Source: Marinomonas hwangdonensis (GTDB taxonomy: Bacteria; Pseudomonadota; Gammaproteobacteria; Pseudomonadales; Marinomonadaceae). From it: DNA of 64,000 bases. Below the pieces are notes generated by a model that made no database searches, was not told the DNA's origin, and saw only the letters and a program-made list of their open reading frames with translations. Below, in pieces: positions 1 through 7,411 of the stretch; positions within the stretch are counted from its first letter, which is position 1, and the number at the start of each line of letters is the position of its first letter. Location: positions 154,068 to 218,067 of the forward strand of contig NZ_RIZG01000002.1 in NCBI RefSeq assembly GCF_003721245.1. Direction: 5' to 3'. A program made the position numbers and the translations under genes.

Positions 1-16
1 ATTAATAAGCCGTCTC

Positions 17-64
17 TAAGAAGCCAAGACTTCTTAGTTCGTCACCAGAGGCTGCGGCCTCTGG
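17..64 (+). promoter_or_regulatory. Two tandem hairpins in the leader of purD
   Basis: Two perfect inverted repeats lie just upstream of purD. The first is TAAGAAG (17-23) with CTTCTTA (30-36). The second is CCAGAGGC (45-52) with GCCTCTGG (57-64) around a TGCG loop. Neither is followed by a T-run, so they are not clear intrinsic terminators. They may separate purD from an upstream purH (the usual neighbour, outside the window) or stabilise the processed transcript. The role is inferred. Confidence 0.4.
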
Positions 65-87
65 TTTGCAATACAAAGGATTAGATA

Positions 88-1374
88 ATGAAAGTTCTTA
101 TTATTGGTAACGGTGGTCGTGAACATGCACTCGCATGGAAAACCGCTGAATCTGACCAAGTTCAAAAGGTATTCGTCGCACCTGGTAACGCAGGCTCTGC
201 AACAGAAAACAAAGTAGAGAACGTTAACATTGGCGTAACCGACATTGCCGATCTTGTCGCTTTTGCAAAACGCGAAAACATCGATTTGACCATTGTTGGC
301 CCAGAAGCGCCATTGGTTATTGGTGTGGTAGACGCGTTTGAAAAAGAAGGTTTGGCTATCTTTGGTCCAACAGCGGCGGCAGCTCAATTGGAAGGTTCTA
401 AAGCCTTCACGAAAGATTTCTTAGCTCGCCACAACATTCCAACAGCCGCTTACGGCAACTTCACAGAAATCGAGCCTGCGGTTGCTTACATCAAGCAACA
501 AGGCGCTCCGATTGTGGTTAAGGCCGATGGTCTAGCCGCTGGTAAAGGCGTTATCTTAGCTCAGACCGAAGCCGAAGCGATCGAAGCGGTTGAAGACATG
601 TTACAAGGCAACGCTTTTGGCGATGCAGGTAGTCGAGTTGTTATCGAAGAATTCTTGGTTGGTGAAGAAGCTAGCTTTATTTGCATGGTTGATGGCGAGA
701 CCGTTTTACCTATGGCAACAAGCCAAGACCACAAAGCACGCGACAACGGTGACAAAGGTCCGAATACTGGTGGCATGGGCGCTTATTCTCCAGCACCGGT
801 TGTGACACCAGAAATTCATGATCGCATTATGAATGAAGTCATCATGCCAACTGTTAAAGGCATGAACGCTGAAGGCAACCGCTACCGTGGATTTTTATAC
901 GCTGGGGTGATGATCGCCCCCGATGGCACACCAAAAACATTGGAATACAACTGCCGTTTTGGTGACCCAGAAACACAACCAATCATGATGCGCTTGCGTT
1001 CTGATTTGGCACAAATGTGTTTGGCTGCCATCAATGGCAAACTTGATACCATTGAAGCAAATTGGGATCCACGTGCCAGCTTAGGTGTTGTTCTTGCGGC
1101 TGGCGGCTACCCTGCCGATTACCCTAAAGGCGATGTTATTTCTGGTTTGGACACCGTCCTTCCTGAAGGCCAAAAAGTCTTTCAAGCGGGCACAACATTA
1201 AAAGACGGCCAAGTAGTGACCAATGGCGGCCGTGTTCTTTGTGCTGTTGCTCTTGGTGATACGGTTGCAGAAGCTCAAGCGTCTGCTTACGAGGTTGTCA
1301 AAACCTTGTCTTGGGACAAGGTGTATTTCCGTACCGACATCGGCCACCGCGCCATTGCTCGCGAACAAAATTAG
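88..1374 (+). CDS. purD: Phosphoribosylamine-glycine ligase (GAR synthetase)
   Basis: This enzyme joins glycine to 5-phosphoribosylamine with ATP, the second step of de novo purine synthesis in the cytoplasm. The 428-residue length is normal for the family. It opens with the characteristic MKVLIIGNGGREHALAW. An ATP-grasp core follows, with PIVVKADGLAAGKGV near residue 140, the signature GDKGPNTGGMGAYSP near 220 and YNCRFGDPETQ near 285. The start is supported by AAAGGA 8-12 nt upstream. It is the first complete gene of the window and probably the distal gene of a purH-purD operon. A strong hairpin terminator follows it. Confidence 0.97.
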   Translation: MKVLIIGNGGREHALAWKTAESDQVQKVFVAPGNAGSATENKVENVNIGVTDIADLVAFAKRENIDLTIVGPEAPLVIGVVDAFEKEGLAIFGPTAAAAQLEGSKAFTKDFLARHNIPTAAYGNFTEIEPAVAYIKQQGAPIVVKADGLAAGKGVILAQTEAEAIEAVEDMLQGNAFGDAGSRVVIEEFLVGEEASFICMVDGETVLPMATSQDHKARDNGDKGPNTGGMGAYSPAPVVTPEIHDRIMNEVIMPTVKGMNAEGNRYRGFLYAGVMIAPDGTPKTLEYNCRFGDPETQPIMMRLRSDLAQMCLAAINGKLDTIEANWDPRASLGVVLAAGGYPADYPKGDVISGLDTVLPEGQKVFQAGTTLKDGQVVTNGGRVLCAVALGDTVAEAQASAYEVVKTLSWDKVYFRTDIGHRAIAREQN

Positions 1375-1399
1375 TCTGCTATAAAATATTCAGATCGCT

Positions 1400-1425
1400 A
1401 AAAAGGCCTCGAATGAGGCCTTTTT
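1400..1425. terminator. Bidirectional terminator after purD
   Basis: An 11-bp perfect stem, AAAAAGGCCTC (1400-1410) with GAGGCCTTTTT (1415-1425), encloses a GAAT loop. It carries an A-run on one side and a T-run on the other, so it can serve purD and the convergent small gene downstream. Confidence 0.9.
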
Positions 1426-1457
1426 CTTATCTAAATACACGACATATGTACGGCAAG

Positions 1458-1709
1458 CTATTTCTTTAGCTGGGACTCTTTCTTATCCAGCCACGCCTTG
1501 AATAAACGTCCCACTTCCAGTACTAAGAGACCAAATATAATACCGGCCGCCCAATCAAACCCCAATAAAAATCCTAAGGTCGCAATCATTCCGTAGCCAT
1601 ACATGAGATTGGTTCGTGTGGCAGGCTTCGACTGCCTAGCAAACCAAGTGACACCCAATAGCAACAGACTAAACCAAACATAGTGTTCCACCAACATTGG
1701 ATATAGCAT
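1458..1709 (-). CDS. Small two- or three-span inner-membrane protein, unknown function
   Basis: This is an 83-residue hydrophobic protein that I do not recognise. Three hydrophobic stretches are visible: about residues 8-23 (YVWFSLLLLGVTWFA), 36-52 (YGYGMIATLGFLLGFDW) and 53-69 (AAGIIFGLLVLEVGRLF). A lysine-rich tail (KAWLDKKESQLKK) is probably cytoplasmic by the positive-inside rule. AGGGG lies a few bases before the ATG, which supports the start. It is transcribed divergently from the DISM gene 22 bp away and ends against the purD terminator. Confidence 0.7.
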   Translation of the reverse strand: MLYPMLVEHYVWFSLLLLGVTWFARQSKPATRTNLMYGYGMIATLGFLLGFDWAAGIIFGLLVLEVGRLFKAWLDKKESQLKK

Positions 1710-1731
1710 TTGATCCCCTATCTAGTTAATA

Positions 1732-4065
1732 ATGACAGCCTTTATAGATTTTGTTTGGGCTAGTGTTTTGCTTTATCGATCGATTTTACTGTTTTTACTC
1801 ATTTTCTCCAATACCGCTTGGAGCTCAAACACCATTGCCATCATAGATGACTCTATGGATACGTTTCATATTGGCAAAAGCGCTTCATTTTTTATCGATG
1901 AAACCGCTGATCTTTCTTTTACCACCGTATCATCTGAACAGTATCTAAAACGCTTTCGCCCCATTAATCGAGAGTATTTACAGTTTGGTCTAGTAAAAGG
2001 AAACATTTGGATTCGATCCGACATCGCCATTCGAACCACACACAAAAACCCCATTTTACTCGAAATACGCTCACCCAGATTACAATATTTAGATATCTAT
2101 TTACCGACCATTTTTGGCAGTCAGGTTCAAGCTGAATTGGGTGGCGCTCGACCTTATAACAATAAACAGATTAAAGCACCTCACTATGCTTTTGTTATCC
2201 CAACCAATACTCCCTCGGTATTTACCGTATTTATTAAGATGTCGTCTCACCTGCCTATTAATGCTGAAATAGAACTGAAGACACTGTCTGAACTCAGTCA
2301 AGGAGCCCAGCAAGATCTAACACTAACGGGTATCATGATTGGCGTTTTATTCACCTTGTTTATCGGCAACCTATTTTTCTTCATTAAAACGTCACACCCT
2401 ATGTATTTAATATACGGCATGCTTTTAATTGGCATTACCGTTTTACATCTGTCACTGCATGACTTGGTGTCACAATTTTTTCCCAACAGCGTCAACGTGC
2501 AAGAACGTGTGTACAATCTAACCGCGTTAACTTGCCTAAGTGCGATCGCCTTTTTTTCTCGACTCTACTTGGACACAAAAAGCTATTTACCACGACTGGA
2601 TAAACTGCTCATTCTGGCAGGATCAATTAATGGTTTAATGGCGTTGGTTTACACTTTCTCTCCCGTCACGCCCAGCATTATACTGTTGTCAATGATTGCG
2701 GTTTTAACGATTTGTATTTTGACAGTCCACGCTGTCGCCGCGTCCATAAATAACTTGCCTTATTCTGGGTATTATTTGGCCGCAAGGACAGTGTTACTGA
2801 CAGGACATTTCTGCTGGCTCATGTCCGTGTACGGTTTTGTCCCGAGTGCTACCCTCTATAAATGGGGATTAACGGGGACTATTATCATTGAAGCTATTAT
2901 CCACTTTGCTGGCATGATTGCTCAATCGACCTCTATTTTTAAACGCCAGCTCAATAAAACGTCAGCGTCACAAAATGAAATCGCTGATCTCTTGTCAGAT
3001 ATTTCTAGCCGACTACGACGCCAGACCAATATTATTGAAGGTGGCCTAGTTCACCTTGAAAAGACGTTGGCTCATGATGGACACGACAGTCATCTTGCGA
3101 ACAGCTTAAGAGCCAATAAAAATGTCATAAACCTGATTGATCGAGTGGACTTACTCAACGAGATCTATGAAAACACATCAACAGATCAGCCTACACCCAT
3201 TACCTTAAACCAGTTAATTGATAACGCTTACAACAAGGTACAAAACCTCGATCAAGACAATTCCCTGATCGAAATACATACTCGCAAAATAGAACAAGTC
3301 GAGATTTTACAGCACGCCCCCATCCTGCAACACCTCATTGAAAGCATCTTGCTTGAATGTAAGCACTTCACCGATCAAGTGCTGACCATGGAGATCGAAC
3401 GCCAAGACGTTAACCGTGAAGGCGTCACTGAACTCGTTATATGTTGTCATCCTATTCCAAGAAGAGTTCGTACCAACAACACAAACTTTGACCTTGGTAT
3501 GTATTACATAAACATACTATGTCAGCATTTAAATGGAAAAATTGTACTCAGCAAAGAAGACGACTTGCAAAAAATCACACTGTTCGTACCCATTCGCACC
3601 CACATTCGCCCTACTCCAAACAATCTAGCGTCACAACACCCATTTGATATTGTGTTGCTTGGTCAGACGGATGAAAACCTACAAAAGTCTCTGTCTATGC
3701 TGCAAAGTAACAGTAATAAAATTGAACACTTCTCATCACTTGAGCGTTTACTAGAACAACTAGAACCGCCGGCTACTCGTGACTCAGGGCTCATTATTAT
3801 TGTGTTTGATAATGGGGGACAAATCCCCCACATAACACAACAAAAGCTGTTTCCTATAATGCGAAATGAAGACCAGTGTTTACTGATCAGCGATAATGTC
3901 AAAATGTCACTTGATTACGCCAAAAAACTTGGCTTTGATGACTTTCTCACCTGTGATGAACTGGACGATAAGTTAGAGCAACGTTTTTCGCGCCTTGTAC
4001 AAAAAGGTGATAGATTAAAGAAAGCGCCCTTGTCACGGATCAATCCTTTACGCAAAGTGCCTTGA
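1732..4065 (+). CDS. 7TM-DISM sensor with degenerate histidine-kinase and receiver-like regions
   Basis: The 777-residue protein starts with a hydrophobic signal (about 10-31). A periplasmic DISMED2-type beta domain follows (about 45-190, including YLQFGLVKGNIWIRSDI). Seven membrane segments span about 200-405. A hybrid-kinase-like tail completes it. Where a kinase would have its H-box, residues 422 on read SDISSRLRRQTN, with Ser in place of the phospho-accepting His. The N-box-like stretch near 531 (ILQHLIESILLECKHF) lacks its Asn, and no DxGxG is visible before the G2-like LGMYYINILCQHLNGK near 588. A receiver-like fold from about 638 lacks the usual acidic pair. It most likely senses a carbohydrate-like or other periplasmic ligand without kinase activity. 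There is no clear Shine-Dalgarno sequence at the ATG. Confidence 0.75.
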   Translation: MTAFIDFVWASVLLYRSILLFLLIFSNTAWSSNTIAIIDDSMDTFHIGKSASFFIDETADLSFTTVSSEQYLKRFRPINREYLQFGLVKGNIWIRSDIAIRTTHKNPILLEIRSPRLQYLDIYLPTIFGSQVQAELGGARPYNNKQIKAPHYAFVIPTNTPSVFTVFIKMSSHLPINAEIELKTLSELSQGAQQDLTLTGIMIGVLFTLFIGNLFFFIKTSHPMYLIYGMLLIGITVLHLSLHDLVSQFFPNSVNVQERVYNLTALTCLSAIAFFSRLYLDTKSYLPRLDKLLILAGSINGLMALVYTFSPVTPSIILLSMIAVLTICILTVHAVAASINNLPYSGYYLAARTVLLTGHFCWLMSVYGFVPSATLYKWGLTGTIIIEAIIHFAGMIAQSTSIFKRQLNKTSASQNEIADLLSDISSRLRRQTNIIEGGLVHLEKTLAHDGHDSHLANSLRANKNVINLIDRVDLLNEIYENTSTDQPTPITLNQLIDNAYNKVQNLDQDNSLIEIHTRKIEQVEILQHAPILQHLIESILLECKHFTDQVLTMEIERQDVNREGVTELVICCHPIPRRVRTNNTNFDLGMYYINILCQHLNGKIVLSKEDDLQKITLFVPIRTHIRPTPNNLASQHPFDIVLLGQTDENLQKSLSMLQSNSNKIEHFSSLERLLEQLEPPATRDSGLIIIVFDNGGQIPHITQQKLFPIMRNEDQCLLISDNVKMSLDYAKKLGFDDFLTCDELDDKLEQRFSRLVQKGDRLKKAPLSRINPLRKVP

Positions 4066-4109
4066 TACCATCCAACATACACTGAATAATACAGCGAGGA
4101 AAAAACAAC

Positions 4110-4451
4110 ATGGATTGCTTATTTTGTAAAATAGTGAATGGCGATATCCCAGCCCATGTTTTATTCGAAGATGGAGATGTTATTGCCTTCGAAGACATCA
4201 TGCCTCAAGCACCCAGTCATTTCTTAGTCATTCCAAGACGCCATATTAGCACCTTGAATGACTTAACCGACGCGGATGCTAACGTAGTTGGTAAATTACA
4301 AATTACGGCGGCCAAAGTAGCCAAACAAAAAGGCATTGCCGATAGCGGATACCGTGTGGTGATGAATTGTAATGAGGCTGGTGGACAAACCGTCTATCAT
4401 ATTCATATGCATGTGCTTGGTGGCCGAGCAATGACTTGGCCGCCTGGCTAA
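4110..4451 (+). CDS. hinT: HIT-family purine nucleoside phosphoramidase
   Basis: A 113-residue histidine-triad protein of the HinT/YcfF group, which hydrolyses adenosine 5'-phosphoramidates and acyl-adenylates. The N-terminus CLFCKIVNGDIP and the catalytic triad motif HIHMHVLGG (residues about 96-104) are intact, and the length is typical. AGCGAGGA lies upstream of the ATG. It is followed after 27 bp by coq7 on the same strand, so hinT-coq7-pdxH may be one transcript. Confidence 0.93.
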   Translation: MDCLFCKIVNGDIPAHVLFEDGDVIAFEDIMPQAPSHFLVIPRRHISTLNDLTDADANVVGKLQITAAKVAKQKGIADSGYRVVMNCNEAGGQTVYHIHMHVLGGRAMTWPPG

Positions 4452-4478
4452 CTGAACGACATTCAAAGAGGAATACCT

Positions 4479-5111
4479 ATGCTTTCTTTTATAGACAAAG
4501 CGGTTTTACAACTTGATAGAGCCCTACAAACGCTCGTTCCTCGTGCGGCAACATCATCACGCCCATCGCCAGCACTGTTACTTGATGACGTTGAATTAAC
4601 CGACAAAGAACGCAAGCATGCTGCAGGATTGATGCGAATCAACCACACGGGCGAAGTGTGTGCTCAGGCACTCTACGCCGGTCAGGCTACGACAGCCAAA
4701 CTGGCAAAAGTACGCCAAGATATGCAACACGCTGCAGACGAAGAAATCGACCATCTTGTGTGGTGTGAGCAGCGCCTTTACGATCTTGGCAGCCAGCCTA
4801 GCATTCTAAACCCCTTTTTCTATGGCGCCTCTTTTGTGATCGGAGCTGGTGCTGGCCTAGTCAGCGATAAACTAAGCCTTGGGTTTGTTGCCGCCACTGA
4901 AGACCAGGTTTGCACACATTTAGACAAACACATGACAGAACTGCCAAAAAGCGATTTGAAAAGTAAAGCCGTGTTAACTCAAATGCATACGGATGAAGCA
5001 AAACATCGAGCCATGGCATTGCAAGCAGGTGGGTACGAATTTCCTCAGCCTGTGATGGCCGTAATGACTCATATTTCTAAAGTCATGACCACAACAACTT
5101 ACCGGATTTAA
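4479..5111 (+). CDS. coq7: Ubiquinone biosynthesis demethoxyubiquinone hydroxylase
   Basis: Coq7 is a carboxylate-bridged di-iron monooxygenase. It adds the last hydroxyl to 2-polyprenyl-3-methyl-6-methoxy-benzoquinone in ubiquinone synthesis. The 210-residue protein shows the ferritin-like ligand motifs [16 protein letters not shown] (about 52-67), [13 protein letters not shown] (about 88-100), [10 protein letters not shown] and a final [11 protein letters not shown]. Its stop is 2 bp before pdxH, which suggests co-transcription. This enzyme needs oxygen, so the organism respires aerobically. Confidence 0.95.
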   Translation: MLSFIDKAVLQLDRALQTLVPRAATSSRPSPALLLDDVELTDKERKHAAGLMRINHTGEVCAQALYAGQATTAKLAKVRQDMQHAADEEIDHLVWCEQRLYDLGSQPSILNPFFYGASFVIGAGAGLVSDKLSLGFVAATEDQVCTHLDKHMTELPKSDLKSKAVLTQMHTDEAKHRAMALQAGGYEFPQPVMAVMTHISKVMTTTTYRI

Positions 5112-5113
5112 TC

Positions 5114-5755
5114 ATGAACAGAGACTTACATTCCATTCGTCGAGATTATCAGTTTGAAGATTTATTAGAAGAAAAAGCAGGTGACGATCCTTTCACGCTT
5201 TTCGATAGCTGGTTAAACGCTGCCATTGATGCCTGCCCCGATGACCCAACGGCCATGGTATTAAGCACGGTTGACTCAGAAGGTTGGCCTCATTCACGGG
5301 TGGTGCTATTGAAACAGCGCAATGACGCGGGTTTTTCTTTTTTTACTAACTACGACAGCGACAAAGGCCAACAGCTTGCACTGAACAATAAGGCCAGCTT
5401 GACTTTTTTCTGGCCTGCCCTGTCTCGCCAAATCCGCGTGGAAGGCATCGTTGAGAAAGTCGAACGCCAGGTGTCAGAAGACTACTTTGCCAGCCGACCT
5501 AGAGGCAGCCAGCTGGCCGCACGAACCTCTAAACAGAGCATGGAAATTGCAAATAGAGAAGCCCTACAAGACGCCTTTAAACAAGAAGAAAACGCTTTTG
5601 AAGGCCAAGACGTTCCTTGTCCAACCAACTGGGGAGGCTATGTCTTAAAACCCAAGTTCATTGAGTTTTGGCAAGGACGACCCAGCCGACTTCATGATCG
5701 AATCTGTTACACTCAGCAAGACAGTGCCTGGTTAAGAACCCGAAAAGCACCTTAA
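5114..5755 (+). CDS. pdxH: Pyridoxamine/pyridoxine 5'-phosphate oxidase
   Basis: This FMN enzyme oxidises PNP or PMP to pyridoxal 5'-phosphate with O2. The 213-residue length and motifs fit the family: PTAMVLSTVDSEGWPHSRVVLLK (about 46-68; FMN site), FFTNYDSDKGQQL, ASRPRGSQLAARTSKQS, and the C-terminal PxxxEFWQGRPSRLHDR substrate region. It begins 2 bp after coq7. A hairpin terminator follows it. Confidence 0.96.
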   Translation: MNRDLHSIRRDYQFEDLLEEKAGDDPFTLFDSWLNAAIDACPDDPTAMVLSTVDSEGWPHSRVVLLKQRNDAGFSFFTNYDSDKGQQLALNNKASLTFFWPALSRQIRVEGIVEKVERQVSEDYFASRPRGSQLAARTSKQSMEIANREALQDAFKQEENAFEGQDVPCPTNWGGYVLKPKFIEFWQGRPSRLHDRICYTQQDSAWLRTRKAP

Positions 5756-5771
5756 ACAGTCTTTCTCCTAC

Positions 5772-5816
5772 ACTCTGCTAACCGCTCCTAAACAAGGGGC
5801 TTAGCAGAGTTTTAAA
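5772..5816. terminator. Bidirectional terminator between pdxH and alkB
   Basis: A 10-bp perfect stem, ACTCTGCTAA (5772-5781) with TTAGCAGAGT (5801-5810), is followed by TTTAAAA. It sits between the convergent pdxH and alkB genes. Confidence 0.75.
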
Positions 5817-5817
5817 A

Positions 5818-6375
5818 TCAAAGAATCAACCGAAAAGTCAGACTTATGCGCTCCTCTTTAACGCGCTTCCTTACGGGTAAACAGTGCTGCCACATCACCT
5901 GTGTCGATGCAGACATCACCAACCAACTGGCGTTTTCTAGCTCAATACTGTGCTTAATCGAAGGCTTTTTCTTCAATCGAAATAGAAAACTGCGCGTGGC
6001 ACCAAGACTTAACATCGCCACCACAGGGGCCGGTCCCAAAGACTTCTCATCATCCGAATGCCAGCCCATATATTCCTCGCCATTTTGGTACCAGTTTAGT
6101 AGCACCGCATTAAACACTTGCTGGGCAACGCTTTCCGCCTCCGCTTTAGCTGCCAACAACCAATCAGGCCATCCTTCCCCTACATGGTCTTTCCCCGAGT
6201 ATCGGTAGATCACTCCTTGGTCCGCCACAAAAGCAACGTTTCTCGGCACCAAAACGGGTCGACCAAACATCATGAGGCTCTCCCGCTCCCATAGTAAATC
6301 CGCTTTCAGCTTATCAAGACTGAGCGCCAAGCTTGAGCTAGAAAATGAGTATCGGTATGATGGCTGGGTTTTCAT
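5818..6375 (-). CDS. alkB: AlkB-like alpha-ketoglutarate-dependent DNA/RNA dealkylase
   Basis: An Fe(II)/2-oxoglutarate dioxygenase of 185 residues, related to AlkB/ALKBH2, that repairs N-alkylated bases by oxidative demethylation. Visible family features are PRNVAFVADQGVIYRYSG (about 43-60), the metal-binding H-x-D in GWHSDDEKSLGP (about 103-114), SLGATRSFLFR, and the C-terminal HCLPVRKRVKEERISLTFR. The last motif holds the distal His and the 2-oxoglutarate-binding Arg. Divergent from the DUF1624 gene with almost no spacing. Confidence 0.9.
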   Translation of the reverse strand: MKTQPSYRYSFSSSSLALSLDKLKADLLWERESLMMFGRPVLVPRNVAFVADQGVIYRYSGKDHVGEGWPDWLLAAKAEAESVAQQVFNAVLLNWYQNGEEYMGWHSDDEKSLGPAPVVAMLSLGATRSFLFRLKKKPSIKHSIELENASWLVMSASTQVMWQHCLPVRKRVKEERISLTFRLIL

Positions 6376-6398
6376 TTAACCTTTCCTCGTGGATTCTC

Positions 6399-7130
6399 AT
6401 GCACATTGCGCATCATAGTACGTCTGCCTACCGCAGTCCCTTTTTAGACGTGTACCGCGGTCTTGCGGTCCTCTTAATGATGATTTTTCATTTGTGTTGG
6501 GATTTACGACATTTTGGTTTTATACACTACAACCTGCAAGACCCATTTTGGGTTGATTTTCGCAGCCTTATTTTGACCTTGTTCTTAACCGCTATAGGTT
6601 GGTCTGCTTACCTAACGTCAGAAACAACCTCAAAGCATCGACTGATTTCATGGAAGCGCGACAGCAAACTCCTTATCTCCGCTTGCGTCATTTCCCTTGC
6701 CACATATCTCGCCTTACCTGACCAATGGATCTATTTTGGCATATTGCATTTCATACTAGTCGCCTCGTTTATCATTAGACCCCTAGCAAAATGGCCAATC
6801 GCGTGTGCGCTGTTTGGAAGCCTTATCCTTCTAGTATATCAAACAACCACTTGGCTAGAGTTTCCGAATGCCTTTGCTGTATTGTCGCGCTATGTCTCTT
6901 TACCTGAAAAAACCCTTGATATTGTTTTTCCTTTTCCATGGATCGGTGTCGTTTTCTTGGGCCCCTTGTTAGGTTATTTGCAATGGCATCGAATAAAATG
7001 GCCACCGCGCCTTTTCCCTAACATTCTGACCTTTATGGGGCGTCATGCTCTGACAATATATCTGAGTCATCAACTTATTCTCTTTACTCTAGTCGCTGCT
7101 GTCAAAATGACATTATTGCACTTTTCTTGA
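6399..7130 (+). CDS. DUF1624 / HGSNAT-like membrane acyltransferase family protein
   Basis: A polytopic inner-membrane protein of about 243 residues with roughly seven hydrophobic spans. RSPFLDVYRGLAVLLMMIFH near the N-terminus and GRHALTIYLSHQLIL at the C-terminus are signatures of the heparan-alpha-glucosaminide N-acetyltransferase-like family (DUF1624, PF07786). The substrate is unknown. Frames open at 6345 and 6357 would overlap alkB's start. I chose the ATG at 6399 because it begins just before the conserved core and clears alkB, though no strong Shine-Dalgarno decides it. Confidence 0.8.
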   Translation: MHIAHHSTSAYRSPFLDVYRGLAVLLMMIFHLCWDLRHFGFIHYNLQDPFWVDFRSLILTLFLTAIGWSAYLTSETTSKHRLISWKRDSKLLISACVISLATYLALPDQWIYFGILHFILVASFIIRPLAKWPIACALFGSLILLVYQTTTWLEFPNAFAVLSRYVSLPEKTLDIVFPFPWIGVVFLGPLLGYLQWHRIKWPPRLFPNILTFMGRHALTIYLSHQLILFTLVAAVKMTLLHFS

Positions 7131-7343
7131 TCACTTTTGATGGCGAAAAAACACGTCCAATTTAACTCAAAAAAATAGATGAAAATTACCTTTACAGACT
7201 TGCCAAACGCTAACTTTACGCTTCTTGTGGCAAACAAAGTAAGTGACCACTTAGGTAATCTCTGTTTCTCATTTTAGCAAAATTTTCAAGCCTTGATTTT
7301 CGAAGAAATGCGCACTATTGTTCGCGTCAGATTTCAAACATTA

Positions 7344-7390
7344 ACACTACATGTAGTGCCACAATAAAAATAAAACACTATATCGTGTAA
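7344..7390. promoter_or_regulatory. Tandem NrdR boxes upstream of nrdA
   Basis: Two 16-bp palindromic boxes, ACACTACATGTAGTGC (7344-7359) and ACACTATATCGTGTAA (7375-7390), match the NrdR consensus ACAC-W-AT-AT-W-GTGT. Their starts are exactly 31 bp apart, the three-helical-turn spacing typical of NrdR operators. They end 21 bp before the nrdA ATG. They imply repression of the operon by the ATP/dATP-sensing NrdR when dNTPs are abundant. The rest of the 281-bp gap (7131-7411) shows no gene. Confidence 0.92.
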
Positions 7391-7411
7391 TTTACCCACT
7401 TTACCGCACTA

